Shown here: positions 36,874 through 48,205 of the stretch, one piece after another
How the letters are laid out: the number at the start of each line of letters is the position of its first letter
Position numbering within the stretch: position 1 is the stretch's first letter
Translations under genes and position numbers: made by a program
Assembly: GCF_018687715.1 (NCBI RefSeq)
Contig: NC_056765.1
Location: forward strand, 18,786,394 to 18,850,393
Source: Carya illinoinensis
Lineage: Eukaryota; Streptophyta; Magnoliopsida; Fagales; Juglandaceae
Direction of reading: 5' to 3'
Length of the DNA: 64,000 nt
Notes under the pieces: model-generated
What the model was told of the DNA's origin: nothing
Databases searched by the model: none
What the model saw: the letters and a program-made list of their open reading frames with translations, nothing else

Positions 36874-38240
36874 ATAGTGTCCTCGCCGTCTGAGAAGAAG
36901 TCATTGGTAGATATCCCTGTTGTAGAAGAATTTCCAGACATGTTTGTGGATGACTTGCCTGGGCTACCCCCTATTCATGAAATGGAGTTTGTTATAGACT
37001 TGGAACCTGGAGCGACTCTTGTACATAAAACTCCTTACCGTATGGCACCGGCTGAATTAAAAGAGTTGAAGACTCAGTTGCAAGAGCTGGTAGATAAGGG
37101 GTTCATTCAACCAAGTACTTCGCCGTGGGGTGCGCCAGTTCTGTTTGTTAAAAAGAAAAATGGAACCCTCCGTATGTGCATTGATTATCAAGAATTAAAT
37201 AAGGTGACCATCAATAATAAATATCCTCTCCCACGGATTGATGATTTATTTGATCAGCTTCAAGGAGCAGCTGTGTTCTCGAAGATTGATTTGAGGTCAA
37301 GATACTACCAGTTGAGGATAAGGGACAAGGATGTGCCCAAAACTGCTTTCAAGTCGAGATATGGGCATTATGAATTTAAGGTGATGCCTTTTGGGTTAGC
37401 CAATGCCCCTGCTGCTTTCATGGATTTAATGAATAGGGTATTTCGACCTTATCTGGATTCCTTTGTGGTAGTGTTCATTGATGATATTCTGATTTATTCC
37501 TGAGATGTTGAAGAGCATGTTTATCATCTTCGTCTAGTTCTTGGAGAATTGAAAGAATACCAGTTGTATGTCAAGCTCAGCAAATGTGAATTCTGGTTGG
37601 AGAAAGTCAGATTTCTTGGGCATATGATTTCCCGAGACGGAGTGGCTGTTGATCCTAGTAAGGTGGAAGCCATTTTGTCATGGCAGCATCCGACCACAAT
37701 GCGTGAGATCCGGAGTTTCTTAGGACTTGCCAGATATTACCGAAGATTTGTGAAGGGCTTTTCTTGCCTATCCGAACCTTTCACAGCTTTGACTAAAAAG
37801 AATGCAGAATTTATTTGGTCAGATAAGTGTGAGAGAAGCTTCCAAGAATTGAAGAATAGGTTGACAACTGCACCAGTGTTGGCACTTCCAGAATCACACA
37901 AGTCATTCGTAGTTTTCAGCGATGCGTCTAAATTTGGTTTGGGTTGTGTCCTTATGCAGGAGGGACAGGTTGTTGCTTATGCATCCCATCAGCTAAAGGA
38001 TCATGAGAAGAATTATCCAACGCACGACTTGGAATTGGCTGCGATTGTTTTTGCTCTCAAGATCTGGCGGCACTTTTTGTATGGGGAAGCTTGCGAAGTA
38101 TACACCGATCACAAGAGCTTGAAGCACTTGTTTTCCCAGAAGAATCTGAACATGAGGCAGAGGTGATGGCTAGAGTTAATCAGTGACTACCAGTGCGAGA
38201 TCAAGTATCATTCGGGGAAGGCAAATATAGTTGCGGATGC
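36874..38240 (+). pseudogene. pol: Reverse transcriptase and RNase H of the chromovirus
   Basis: In one frame: [75 protein letters not shown] and [11 protein letters not shown], the RT catalytic box (FIDD). A TGA at 37,501 (probably from CGA) follows; the frame resumes with [17 protein letters not shown], the RT thumb. RNase H begins at [17 protein letters not shown] (catalytic Asp), followed by [20 protein letters not shown] (Glu) and [10 protein letters not shown] (Asp). A TGA at 38,164 replaces Trp in QRW, then YHSGKANIVADALSR (last Asp). All catalytic residues are readable; only stops disable it. Confidence 0.95.
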
Positions 38241-39377
38241 TTTGAGTCGAAAGTCGCACTTGGAGGATGCCGAATCGTCAGAATTGGATTCTTTGTTTTG
38301 CGGGATGAGAAGACTCCTCATTGAAAGTTCACAGCAAGAGGAAATATTATCTTCAGTTCTTGATATTCGAGTAGCTGATTTTGAGGAATTGAAGACTCTT
38401 CAAAGGAAGGATCCGAAGCTGTTAGATATCAGAAAAAGAGTCAGAAAATCTCGAGGGCCATTGCATTACAGTATGGATAAAGATGGAATTTTTCAGTTTC
38501 GAGATCGTAGGGTGGTCCCTAAAGATTCAGAATTCAAGGAGCGGGCAGAAGCTCATGCGGCCCCTTATTCAGTCCATCCTGGCAGTACGAAGATGTACCA
38601 GGACTTGAAGAAAAATTATTGGTGGGATGGAATGAAGAAGGATATTGCCTTATATGTCAAAAGATGCCACACATGTCGTCAAGTCAAGGCCGAGCATCAA
38701 AGACCCGCCGGTATGCTCCAACCCCTCCCTATTCTTGAGTGGAAGTGGGACGACATCACGATAGATTTTGAAGTGGGCTTGCCGAGGACTCCTAGTGGGA
38801 AAAACTCAATTTGGGTGATTGTTGACCGGTTAACGAGGAGTGCTCATTTCTTGCCTGTTAATAACACTGATTCCTTGGGTAAGTTGACTCGCTTGTATGT
38901 GAAAGAGATAGTGCGGTTGCACGGTATACCGAAGAGTATTGTGTCAGATCGGGACCCAAGGTTCATGTCTTAGTTTTGAAAAAGTTTGCAGGCAGCATTG
39001 GGTACTAAGTTAAAGTTCAGTACAGCATATCACCCTCAAACGGACGGCCAATTAGAGTGCACCATAGAGACCCTTGAAGACATGTTGCGAGCATGTGTTA
39101 TGGAATTTCAAGGGAGTTGGGAAAACCACTCGCCGCTCATAGAATTTGCGTATAATAATAGCTTTCATGCGACCATTCAGATGGCTCCTTATGGGAGGAA
39201 GTGCAGATCGCCCTTGTGTTGGGATGAAGTCGGGGAGAACAAAATCATTGGGCCCGAAATGATTCAAGAGATGCAAAGCCAAGTTCAGATCATCAGGGAT
39301 AAATTGGTGGTAGCTCAGAGTCGTTAGAAAAGCTACGCTGATACCAGGAGGAGAGAGTTATCTTTCGAAGAAGGTGA
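38241..39377 (+). pseudogene. int: Integrase of the chromovirus
   Basis: The HHCC zinc-binding domain is visible as HAAPYSVHPGSTKMY and CHTCRQVKA. The catalytic core has D in WDDITIDFEVGLP and D in VSDRDPRF, with GIPKSIVSD before it. The glutamate is expected in the LTYHPQTDGQ-type region, here AYHPQTDGQLECTIETLEDM. Stops at 38,971 (TAG) and 38,977 (TGA) interrupt the core in a normally Trp-containing spot, and a TAG at 39,325 cuts before the C-terminal GPF module. Integrase would join the cDNA to host DNA; this copy is dead. Confidence 0.92.
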
Positions 39378-39710
39378 TTGGGTTTATCTCAAAGTCTCTC
39401 CCTTGAAGGAGTTAAGCATTTTGGTAAAAAGAGGAAACTGGATCCAAGATATGTTGGCCCTTTTCAGATTTTGGAGAAGGTAGAATCCGTCGCTTATAGA
39501 GTTGCTTTGCCAAAGTATTTTGGAGATATTCATGATGTCTTCCATCTATCATCCTTGAAGAAGAGTTTTGGACAACAAGAGCCACGCTTTGTCGACCCAG
39601 AGAGTATTCAGTTGCAACCGGACCTTACTTATGAGGTTGTTCCGTCACAGATTATGGATTAGAAAGAGTAACAGTTGAGATCCAAGACGATACCTCTAGT
39701 AAAGGTGGCA
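39378..39710 (+). pseudogene. Integrase C-terminus and chromodomain
   Basis: A frameshift near 39,400 leads to LDPRYVGPFQILEKV (the GPF/Y module) and YRVALPKYFGDIHDVFHLSS. QPDLTYEVVPSQIMD, where a stop at 39,660 falls, and the following KTIPLVKV form the N-terminal part of a chromodomain. In chromoviruses this domain steers integration to heterochromatin. The aromatic residues that bind methyl-lysine cannot all be read because of the stops. Confidence 0.8.
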
Positions 39711-39887
39711 TGAGGGGATTCGTTAGCTCAAGATTTCTCTTGAAAGAGAGTAGCTGACTTGAGGGAGCAGTACCCCTACTTGTTTGAGTAATGATGGTAC
39801 GTTTCTTAAGCTTGGTCTCAGTGACATCATGTGGCTTGTTTCAAGTTGGTGTTTGATCTTGCAAATTTCGAGGACGAAATTCGTTTT

Positions 39888-39898
39888 AAGGGGGGAGG
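39888..39898 (+). other. Polypurine tract of the chromovirus
   Basis: AAGGGGGGAGG lies directly before the 3' LTR, preceded by GCAAATTTCGAGGACGAAAT, which the elements at 57,190 and (reversed) 25,940 share. Confidence 0.85.
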
Positions 39899-39899
39899 A

Positions 39900-42007
39900 T
39901 GTGATGACCTGTTTTTACGTGTATTTTTACTGAAAGAGTGTTTTTAATTTAATTAATATATTAGTTCTTTTATTTTAAATTATTGTATTTTAAATTATTT
40001 TTTTATTTGATGTGGTGTTTAATTTATTTTAGTCGTTTTACGGTTTTTGAAATCGTTTTCGGCGGATCAGTTTTTGCACTCTGGAAGTGAGGACTGGACC
40101 TCATTTCTTTTCCCTAATCTTTTCTTTTTCTTTTCTCTTTTTTTCTTTTTTCTTTTTTCTTTTTCTTTCTTTTTCTTTCTTTTCTTCTTCTTCTTTTTTT
40201 TTTTCCTTCTCCTCTCCCGCACGCCCGAACTGCTCTCTTCCTCACACCCATCGCCGTCCGTTGACCTGCCTAGACCTGCCGCTTGCCAACGACGTGGCTG
40301 ACACAGCCACGGCCATTCGGTCCCCCTCCGGCCGGTGATTACCCTCACCAATTTTCAGCTCCATCCGTGCCGCCTATCATCACCTACGCCCCATCTAAGC
40401 CGCACGGCTTTTTACCGTTTTCAGCGCCGTTGCTCCACCTACGGCCACCATCTCTTCACAACTTCTTCCCCTACCTCTTGCCATCCTAACCCACCCAATT
40501 TCAGCCCCGATCTGTTGCCGAAGCAGCTCCCACGAGCTCAACTCCGATCTACCCCTTTAAGCTCTTCCACCACCATTTCCACCGTCACCCACAACCAAAG
40601 CTCACTTCCTTTAGTTTCATAAACATCTCAAGACCATTCCTTATCAATTTTGTGTCTTGGTTTGTCCCCGTTCGAAAGTGGGTAATTTCCTACCCACAAC
40701 CACAGTGTAAAATACACTGTTACATTACTTTTCCTCCGTCGTTTGCAACGCCGTGAGCTTTCAAAAAATACCGTATAGTGCTGTAAGTATTTTCTAAACT
40801 CTACTTTTATATTTAAATATATTTTGTTCTTACAATATTTATTTGATTGCTAGTTGGTTGATTCCGGACTGAGTCCGAGGAGTTCGGGGGTCGGATGGAT
40901 GAGGACGAAGTTGCTCGGTTTGGTTGTTTGTGATTGATTGGTTATTTGTGCCTTGAGGTTGCATTTACATGGTGCATTCACGTGCATTTTATTTAAATTG
41001 AGAAAATCATGTTTTATTGGCGTAAATGGATTTTAGGGTGCGTGTGTATCACGACCCCAAGCCGGGATGGGGTATTATCTCGGTTGAGCTCCTCTGGTTA
41101 CTCAGGAGTGGATAATACTGAGTGACATCCTCTAGGTTGTCGCTGGGCAATGACCGGATCGCACAATACGGTAACGCTATCTTGTCAACTTCATGGTCCC
41201 TAGAGTGGCGGGAACTAGAGGATGGCCTGGTCCAGGGACGCGCTGGGCCCGAGTAATGGGCATCGCTCGTTTAGGTGTCACACGCGTAGACGTTACCTGC
41301 GATGTGGCATAAGAGCCAGAGTGTGCGGATGATCCCTAGGGGAAATCATGGTGCATGCAATAATTGGATCGGTTTTATGGTTTTGGTTATGGGCTGGGCT
41401 ATTTTCTGGGAAAATGGCGAGGTTTGGTTTGAGGCTATGTGATCCATTTTCTGGAAAAATGGTGGTTTTGATTTGGGCCATTATCTGGGATAATGGTGAG
41501 CACTGGTTTTAAAGGTTATGTTTTTAGGCCAAATGGGATTTTGGTGTGCGTGGAAAAAATGTGGTTTTTATGGGACATGTGCATTTGCATTCTTTTATGC
41601 ATATTGTTGAGTTTAATATGTTTTTATCTTATGGCATTTGGATCTTATTTACCTGCGGCACCATTTTAGGTACCGTAGATTTTGGTGCAAAGTTCGAGGA
41701 GGAGGCTAAGCCCGAGGATGCGGCTCCGCCGGAGTTCTGAGTTGGAGTTATGCTTTGTAGTTGGTTTTAAAACTATATTTGTGGTTTGTAATATTTTATT
41801 ATGTATGTTTTGAACCGCTTTGTATTAAACTAAGAAACATTCTGGTACTTAGCTATGAGACTTTTACTATCCGCTGAGTGTTTCTTTTTGTACACTTGTT
41901 GCATGTACACACACTTAGCACTCATCGTTAGGGTGGTGACCCGTGTGGTCATCATCCAGACGTCTCGATTTTTTCGTGTCCGTATGTGGGGATTTGGGGG
42001 CGTCACA
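39900..42007 (+). repeat. 3' LTR of the chromovirus
   Basis: This 2,108-bp LTR runs TGTGATGACCTG to GGGGCGTCACA. It carries the empty site (about 41,275) of the solo LTR found in the 5' copy, the pyrimidine tract (about 40,110-40,205) and the acidic mini-frame (41,546-41,740). Confidence 0.95.
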
Positions 42008-42779
42008 CTAGACACTCATGTCAATTCAATTAACTTGACTACTTTCCTAAACATGCTTTGCGAGACCATATTATTCGTGACATTAAGAAAATATGTTAAA
42101 GTAACAACATTAAGTTTTCATTTAATGACATAGTTTCATGTTCAATGGCATATCAATCGATCATTTATTGATCCATTAGGGCCCACATTGTGATGAAGCG
42201 GAGACCCATCCAATCACTCCCTTATATGGTTGTCTACAACCCATACAGTATGAAATGTATGTTACGGTGAAACTCCCTCTTAATTTGGTTTGTCACTCTC
42301 AAAATGCCGTAGGAATCTTAGTCTAGTCACCACAAATGCACTATAACTTGAGCTTCTTAGCACAGTCACTCACCTAGCACCTACCTAAGATCTCACATTT
42401 CGATGTAATCAAGTTTTATGAAGTTTTGCAAATACTTCATATACAACTCTTATAAGTCTCCTCTTAGTCAACTTAACGCGATATTCTTTAAATTTATCTT
42501 AAATGCTCCAAAGTATTAAGATTTTACTAACTCACTTTTCACGTGCCAAAATAATCAATTTATCTCATCTTGCTCACTATTCAAGTGCCAAGGTAATCAT
42601 CCATGTGAGTATACTAATCTTTGCCTTGTGACATCTTTATAATATGTGCTTTTCACTTAGTATCAATTAATTAATAATATGATATAAACACAACAATCTC
42701 ATTGCAATAGATACTAATAGTATTAAATATACAATATAGTTTAAGATATCCTCACATAACATATATCAAATCTGATAAA

Positions 42780-44913
42780 GTCTCAAACTCCTAACATGAG
42801 TTTGGAAAACATTTCTACTAGTAGCCTTAGTAAGAGGATCACCTCACCTTGTAGAGATACCATCTTGCTTGTAGAGATATACCATCTTGCTTGTAGAGAT
42901 ATATTGTAGGATCGCCTCACCTCGCGCAACATCTCCAATGTAGTGAAATCAAATATCTATGTGTTTAGTTCTGCCTTAGTATTTGGGATGCTTGGCATAT
43001 GCCAAAGCTGCCATACTATCACTATATAGCTTAACAGCTTCATGTGCAAAAGTCGTAACCTCTAGACACTGGAAAAGTCTCCTCAACCCAACAGCTTCTC
43101 GTACAACTACTAAACAAACAACGTACTCTGACTCCATTGTGGACAAAACAATACATGATTATTTCTTGCTACACCAAGAAACAGCTCCCTCACTAAGCAT
43201 AAATGCATAATCCGTCATGGATTTTCACTCATCTTTGTCACTAGTCTAATCAGTATCGCTATAACCCTTCAATCTAATATCTCTACACTATTAGCAAAGA
43301 ACATCGTCTGCTGCCCTACGAAGGTATCGAAAAATCTTCTTAACTGCTTGCCAATAAACAGGTCCTAGGTTACTCTGATAGCAAATAACCAATCCAAGCA
43401 TAAAGTAAATGTCAAGTCGTGTACACAACATAGAATACATCAGACTTGCAATTGCACTTGCATAAGGAATTGTGGTCATTTCTTTATTTTCCTCATCATT
43501 CTTAGAACAATGTTCTAGACTCAAAGTATAACGCTTCTCAATTGGAGTGTCTATGGGTTTGTAGTTGTGCATACAAAACCGTTCTAGAATTTTCTTAATG
43601 TAAGTCTCTTGAGACAAGCCAAAAAACTTCCTAGATCGATCTCTTGAAATTTTAACTCCTAGCACATAATTTGCTTCACTCATCTCCTTCATCTTAAAAG
43701 TAGAGAACAATCACTCTTTTGTGGCGACAATTATCTCCATATCATTTCTAGCTAATAAGATGTTATCCACATACAAAGATAAAATTAGAAACCAATTGAA
43801 GTAATGGCCTCATGAAATCTAAAGTATTATTGTCTAAACAATTGTTTAAGGCCATAAATGGAACGTTTCAGCTGGCATACTTTGCGCTTTTGTCTCTCAA
43901 CTTCCAAACCAATAGGTTGATCCATATAGATCTTTTCGTCTGGTTCTCCATTGAGAAATGCAATTTTCACGTCCATTTGAAAAGGTTCCAAATCTTGATA
44001 TGCAACTATAGCTAAAATAAGGTGAATAAAAGAAAATCTCACCACATGGGAGAATGTTTCTTTATAATCTATACCTTCTCTTTGGGTATAACCCTTTGCC
44101 ACGAGTCGGGCCTTACACTTTTCAATTGATGTATCTGCCCAGTGCTTAATTTTTAAAACCCATTTGTTTCCAATAGATTTGTGCCCAGATGGAAGATCAA
44201 CTAGTTCCCAAACTTTGTTCTTTGTCATAGAACTCATCTCATTTCTCATAGCAGCTAGCCATTTATTTGAAATATGTGAACTTAGTGCTTTCTCATAAGA
44301 AGAAGGTTCACTAAAGTCATACAGAGCACACATGAAAGATTCCCTTTCAATTTCAGAACAACAACAAGGAATGGGTCCATGTTTGCTTCTACGTAACCAA
44401 GACTCTTGTGAATTACTTTCTAGCAGTATACTCCCACTAGAAGGCAAATCAATCCCACTATTTTTTGTGATTCTAGAATGTGATAATTATCCACCCTCAC
44501 CAAAAGATGGTGTAACTCGCTCAAGTTATTGCAACTTAAAAAGTTCAAGATCATTTTTTGCTTCACCAATATTGAAAAAATCATTCTCAATAAATGTGAC
44601 ATCACGTTGCTCTATTTCTATCATCCCTCCGTTAGGATGTTCACCATACATTACATAGTCCTGATGTCTTTGAATATCTTATGAAGATATTGCTTATTTG
44701 CTCTAGGGCCAAGTTTATCATATTTATGGGAAGTTGTGTGAACATAACCCGCAAAACCCCAAGGCCACAAATGTTTCAAATTTGATTTTGGGCCATTACA
44801 TATTCATATGGGGAAGAAATGAACTTAAAAGGCACATGGTTCAAAATGTAGATAGCATCTAGAAGAGCATCCCCCCAAAAATATATTAGCAGGTTAGCTT
44901 ACACCATCAGAGA
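42780..44913 (-). pseudogene. pol: Copia integrase end, reverse transcriptase and RNase H (minus strand)
   Basis: On the minus strand: FWGDALLDAIYILNHVPFK-like integrase end in broken frames (44,900-44,700). Then WLAAMRNEMSSMTKNKVWEL, KARLVAKGYTQREGIDYKET and FQMDVKIAFLNGEPDEKIYM (44,447-43,827), the copia RT core. MKEMSEANYVLGVKISRDRS and QETYIKKILERF (43,710-43,291) are the RT thumb; the YVDD box lies in the broken gap between them (about 43,730-43,790). RNase H follows as DTDWTSDKDE, STMESEYV and SDSMAALAYAKHPK (43,270-42,950), and the polyprotein end is DPLTKATSRNVFQTHV (about 42,800). There are several stops and shifts. This is the coding remnant of the 22,033-45,127 element. Confidence 0.88.
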
Positions 44914-45127
44914 CGAGTGTTCTTATCTTTTTCTAAACTTTTTCACACACACAATTAAACTACATACTCTTATTTATAGAGTTTTCACACCTGGAAGTTA
45001 ATTAACTTCTCTAAATATGTGGAAGTTAAATAACCACCCTAGAGTTGTGTTAGTGGTGGGGAGTTAACAAATAACTTCTCCACCCATGTGGACATAACTT
45101 GGTCATGGGATTTACCTATTATCAACA
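44914..45127 (-). repeat. 5' LTR of the split copia element, truncated
   Basis: This stretch matches 22,231-22,444 but lacks the other 200 bp of that LTR, and it abuts integrase-end sequence directly. A deletion therefore removed part of the LTR, the primer site, gag and most of integrase. Confidence 0.8.
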
Positions 45128-45188
45128 AACATTAATAAAAATATGTATTTATTTATATATTGATCATATATAAAAAGTCTAGAGCTTA

Positions 45189-48043
45189 TGTAACACCTGG
45201 GCCCAAGCCCAGGCCCAGGCCCGCACAAAAGCCACCCCCTTTAAGTAAATGACATTGTTTTGTCATCCCCACTTAGTTTCCCCTTTCTCCTCATCACTCT
45301 CCCTCCTGAACTCCTCTCCTCCCCTTCACTCATTTCCCCATTTTCTCCCCTCTCCCTTATCACCCTCCCAACGTTTCTTCAGTTAATTCCTCAAACCTCC
45401 CCCAATTGATTCTTCATTTCTCTATCTTTCTTGCTCTCTCCCTTTTGATCTCCTTTGTGCCAATTCGACAATCCCACCTTGAGATTTTGTCACTGATTAC
45501 TCTTCATGCAGGTTGTCCCCAATTTGGTCTTCCCCGTCGTGCACCACCGTTGATCCAAGAACTGTCGTAAGTCACCCCACATCATGCCGTTACGTAATGC
45601 CTCTGGTTTAGGTTACCATTACCAATGCCTCTACCCCTGAACCACCACCACTCGATGTTGCCATAGCCTTTATGACCTAGACTCGCCATTGTCACGCCAT
45701 TGTCGGTTACATATCACACCAGTAAGCCTTTCTTCCATTCCTTCCTTTATTCCTTCATTGGTTTGTCTATTTTTAGTAGTTTTGTTTTAATTTTCTCTTG
45801 TTGTGCTATAGCAAGGTCTCCAGTTCTCACTTATATGGACACATCCCCTGTTTTGTTTGAAACTATGATGGACCAAGGGTCACCGTAGATAGCTTCTCAC
45901 CACCAAGGTATGCCTTGGTTGATTTACCCTGCTCGAAAATTGTCCCTTCCGTTGTGTAATAACCAATGTTTTAAAATTAGGTTTTGAATGTCAACACCTT
46001 ATCACAAGGCATTGGGATTAGCCTTAGACAACGTCGTCTCACTCTCGAAGTTTAACGGGCCATCGATGCAATTTGGTATAGTAATTAAGAGTATTTCGTC
46101 TTGCATTTTACATTGTATGGTCATGACATGGACTATTGGTGTTACTAGAGGCTTATGCTTTTTTTTTTTTTTTGTATGATAAATCTGTTATTTATGTGAA
46201 GTTTTGGTGTTGCGGGTGGAGCATTAATGTATGCGGCTTTTCGGGTTTAATTGTTGGCTATTGAATTAATATGTGATAGCTCGGGTTGTTATGTTGCTAT
46301 TAGGGTAGTGATGTTAGGCTATTTGAGATTATTGTGGCTCTTTGATTGTTTTGGAATGGCGTTGGCTATTTGTGGGTTTATACATAGCTTTCCGAGGTTG
46401 GTTTTATGGTTGTTTGTTGGATGACATGTGTTGGTTTGGTTGTGTTGGATGTGTTGGGAGTTGCATGGATACTCGAGGTTGACATGTTTACAGTTTTGGG
46501 TTTGTATGTTGGCTATTGAGTAGACATTGGTTGTTTTGGGTTTATAAGTTTGTTGTTGGTGTGGATGTTCAGGTTGGGGTAATGTTGGTTGTGTGGGGTT
46601 GATATGTGAGACTGGTTAGGATTACTTGTGTGGTTGTTTATATAGGACATGTTGGGTTGGTGGGCCATGTATATTTTGTATGACATGTCAGTGGTAAGTG
46701 AGGGCTAGTGGAGTGTTTGATATGTTGGTTTGTGGGTTGTTTAGAATTTAACTGATTACAAGCTTGTATTATTCTATCGTAATTCATTAGGATGGTGAGA
46801 CTTTTGTTAGTTAAGTTTATATGTCGATGTGGATTATTAATGTATGAACAAATATTTTCTTGATATAGGTTACTGTGACACAGCTTGTATACAGTCTCAA
46901 AACTTAGAGAATACGCTACAAGAGTCAAATAAGTGGGATTTCTATGCTAGACTTTGCATAGAAAAGAAATGGATTGAGGTTGATTTATGAAAAATATGCA
47001 TGTTTTGTTATGAAAAAAAATTTAAAACAACCTTAATTATTTGTTCTGTATTGCTCATCAAATCTGTATAAAAGATAAAAATATTTTTTGCCATGAATGG
47101 TGTAGACATGAACAAATTTTTGGCATTCTATTTCTAAAATGTGCGAAAAGAGTAAATATGAAATATGAAAATTTGTGTATGGTTATGTGAAGATACTTTG
47201 AATCTATTTTGAATATGTAAAAATGATCTAAATATGTTCAATACTCTATTATGATACGATTTGGTAACTAAAAACTTTTGGCATGGCATTTTGATAATGT
47301 ACCTGATTTTATTTCTAGTTCTGATATGATAATTCTAATTATGTTATTGTGTTGGTACCAACATTTATGTTCTGCTCTGACTCATGGCCCTGCCACGGGA
47401 TACAATAATGGCCTCTAGCTCTGCCATGGGATACAATAGTAGCCTCCAGCCCTGACACGAGATATAACAATGTCTTTGTTCTGAGTCCAATTGCTTTGGT
47501 GTCATGATGGTTTATATTCTGATTGACTTTCCACATAATGCACAACCCTACCACGGAGGGTTAAATATGGCCTCTGTTCTGATATGATAATTGATGATTC
47601 TGTTATGATACAATGCTCTGATATGATATGATACGATAATGATGTTTAGTTATGCTATGCCAAAGGACTTTTGAATTTGAATATTTTGAACTGTCACTAT
47701 AATATTTTAATAACATGTTTTGGTTATGCATTCTGAACTCTGTAAATGACTTATATTTATACACTAGTATATGTTCTCTACTTATTGAGTTATTGATAAC
47801 TCACTCTTTATCTCCATTATATTTTCAGATGATGTGAATGTTTCAGCTGAGGATCAAGAATAAGAAGCGGAGACAAGATTGTTGAGTGTAGGGGATAAAT
47901 ACTAAGATTACTAAAGACTATTATTTAGTAGATTTGATTTATTCTGTTAATTTGGTTTATTGGGATGTTGACACTTTTATTAAGACTGTGAGGAGTTGTA
48001 TATTTACTTTTTGGATTATTTCATTGATGACCTTATAGAGGGA

Positions 48044-48074
<31 letters not shown>

Positions 48075-48200
48075 TTGGTAGAAATAGATGGATTTATGAT
48101 GAAGTTAAGTTTATGGAGTCTTTGAAAACTATATTTGTACTGTGAGATATGATTTTAAGTGAAAGTAACTCTCCGACTCATCCGAGTACGGGATGTTAAA
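45189..48200 (+). mobile_element. Solo LTR of about 3.0 kb, same family as 11,454-14,541
   Basis: The segment begins TGTAACACCTGGGCCCAAG and ends GAGTACGGGATGTTAAA, probably a mutated TTACA. The flanks GCTTA (45,184-45,188) and ACTTA (48,201-48,205) differ at one base, consistent with a target duplication. A pyrimidine-rich leader (45,260-45,460) and a small tandem repeat with CTGCCACGGGATACAATA units (about 47,385-47,470) lie inside. No internal region or second LTR is present. Confidence 0.75.
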
Positions 48201-48205
48201 ACTTA

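Larger units (their letters stand above)
31566..42007 (+). mobile_element. Ty3/gypsy chromovirus (Tekay-like), full length but broken
   Basis: LTRs 31,566-34,912 and 39,900-42,007 start TGTGATGACC and end GGGGGCGTCACA. The exact duplication CTAGA flanks the element (31,561-31,565 and 42,008-42,012). Gag, protease, RT, RNase H, integrase and chromodomain follow in gypsy order. Without the nested solo LTR the 5' LTR is about 2,088 bp, close to the 2,108-bp 3' LTR. Integrase before a C-terminal chromodomain and long LTRs fit the Tekay/Del lineage. Stops and frameshifts make it non-autonomous. It sits in the old copia element at 22,033-45,127. Confidence 0.95.
22033..45127 (-). mobile_element. 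Old Ty1/copia element split by two gypsy insertions
   Basis: The flanks are the exact duplication AACAT (22,028-22,032 and 45,128-45,132). The left LTR (22,033-22,444) and the partial right LTR (44,914-45,127) share TCTTATCTTTTTCTA, the CATGTGGACA block and the end ACC(C/T)ATTATCAACA. Removing the gypsy elements at 22,661-31,417 and 31,566-42,007 leaves about 3.9 kb with integrase-end, RT and RNase H remnants on the minus strand. The 5' LTR runs straight into the integrase end, so gag, protease and most of integrase are deleted. The purine tract next to 22,444 (minus strand GACAAGTGAGAGA) marks the 3' side. Confidence 0.85.
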
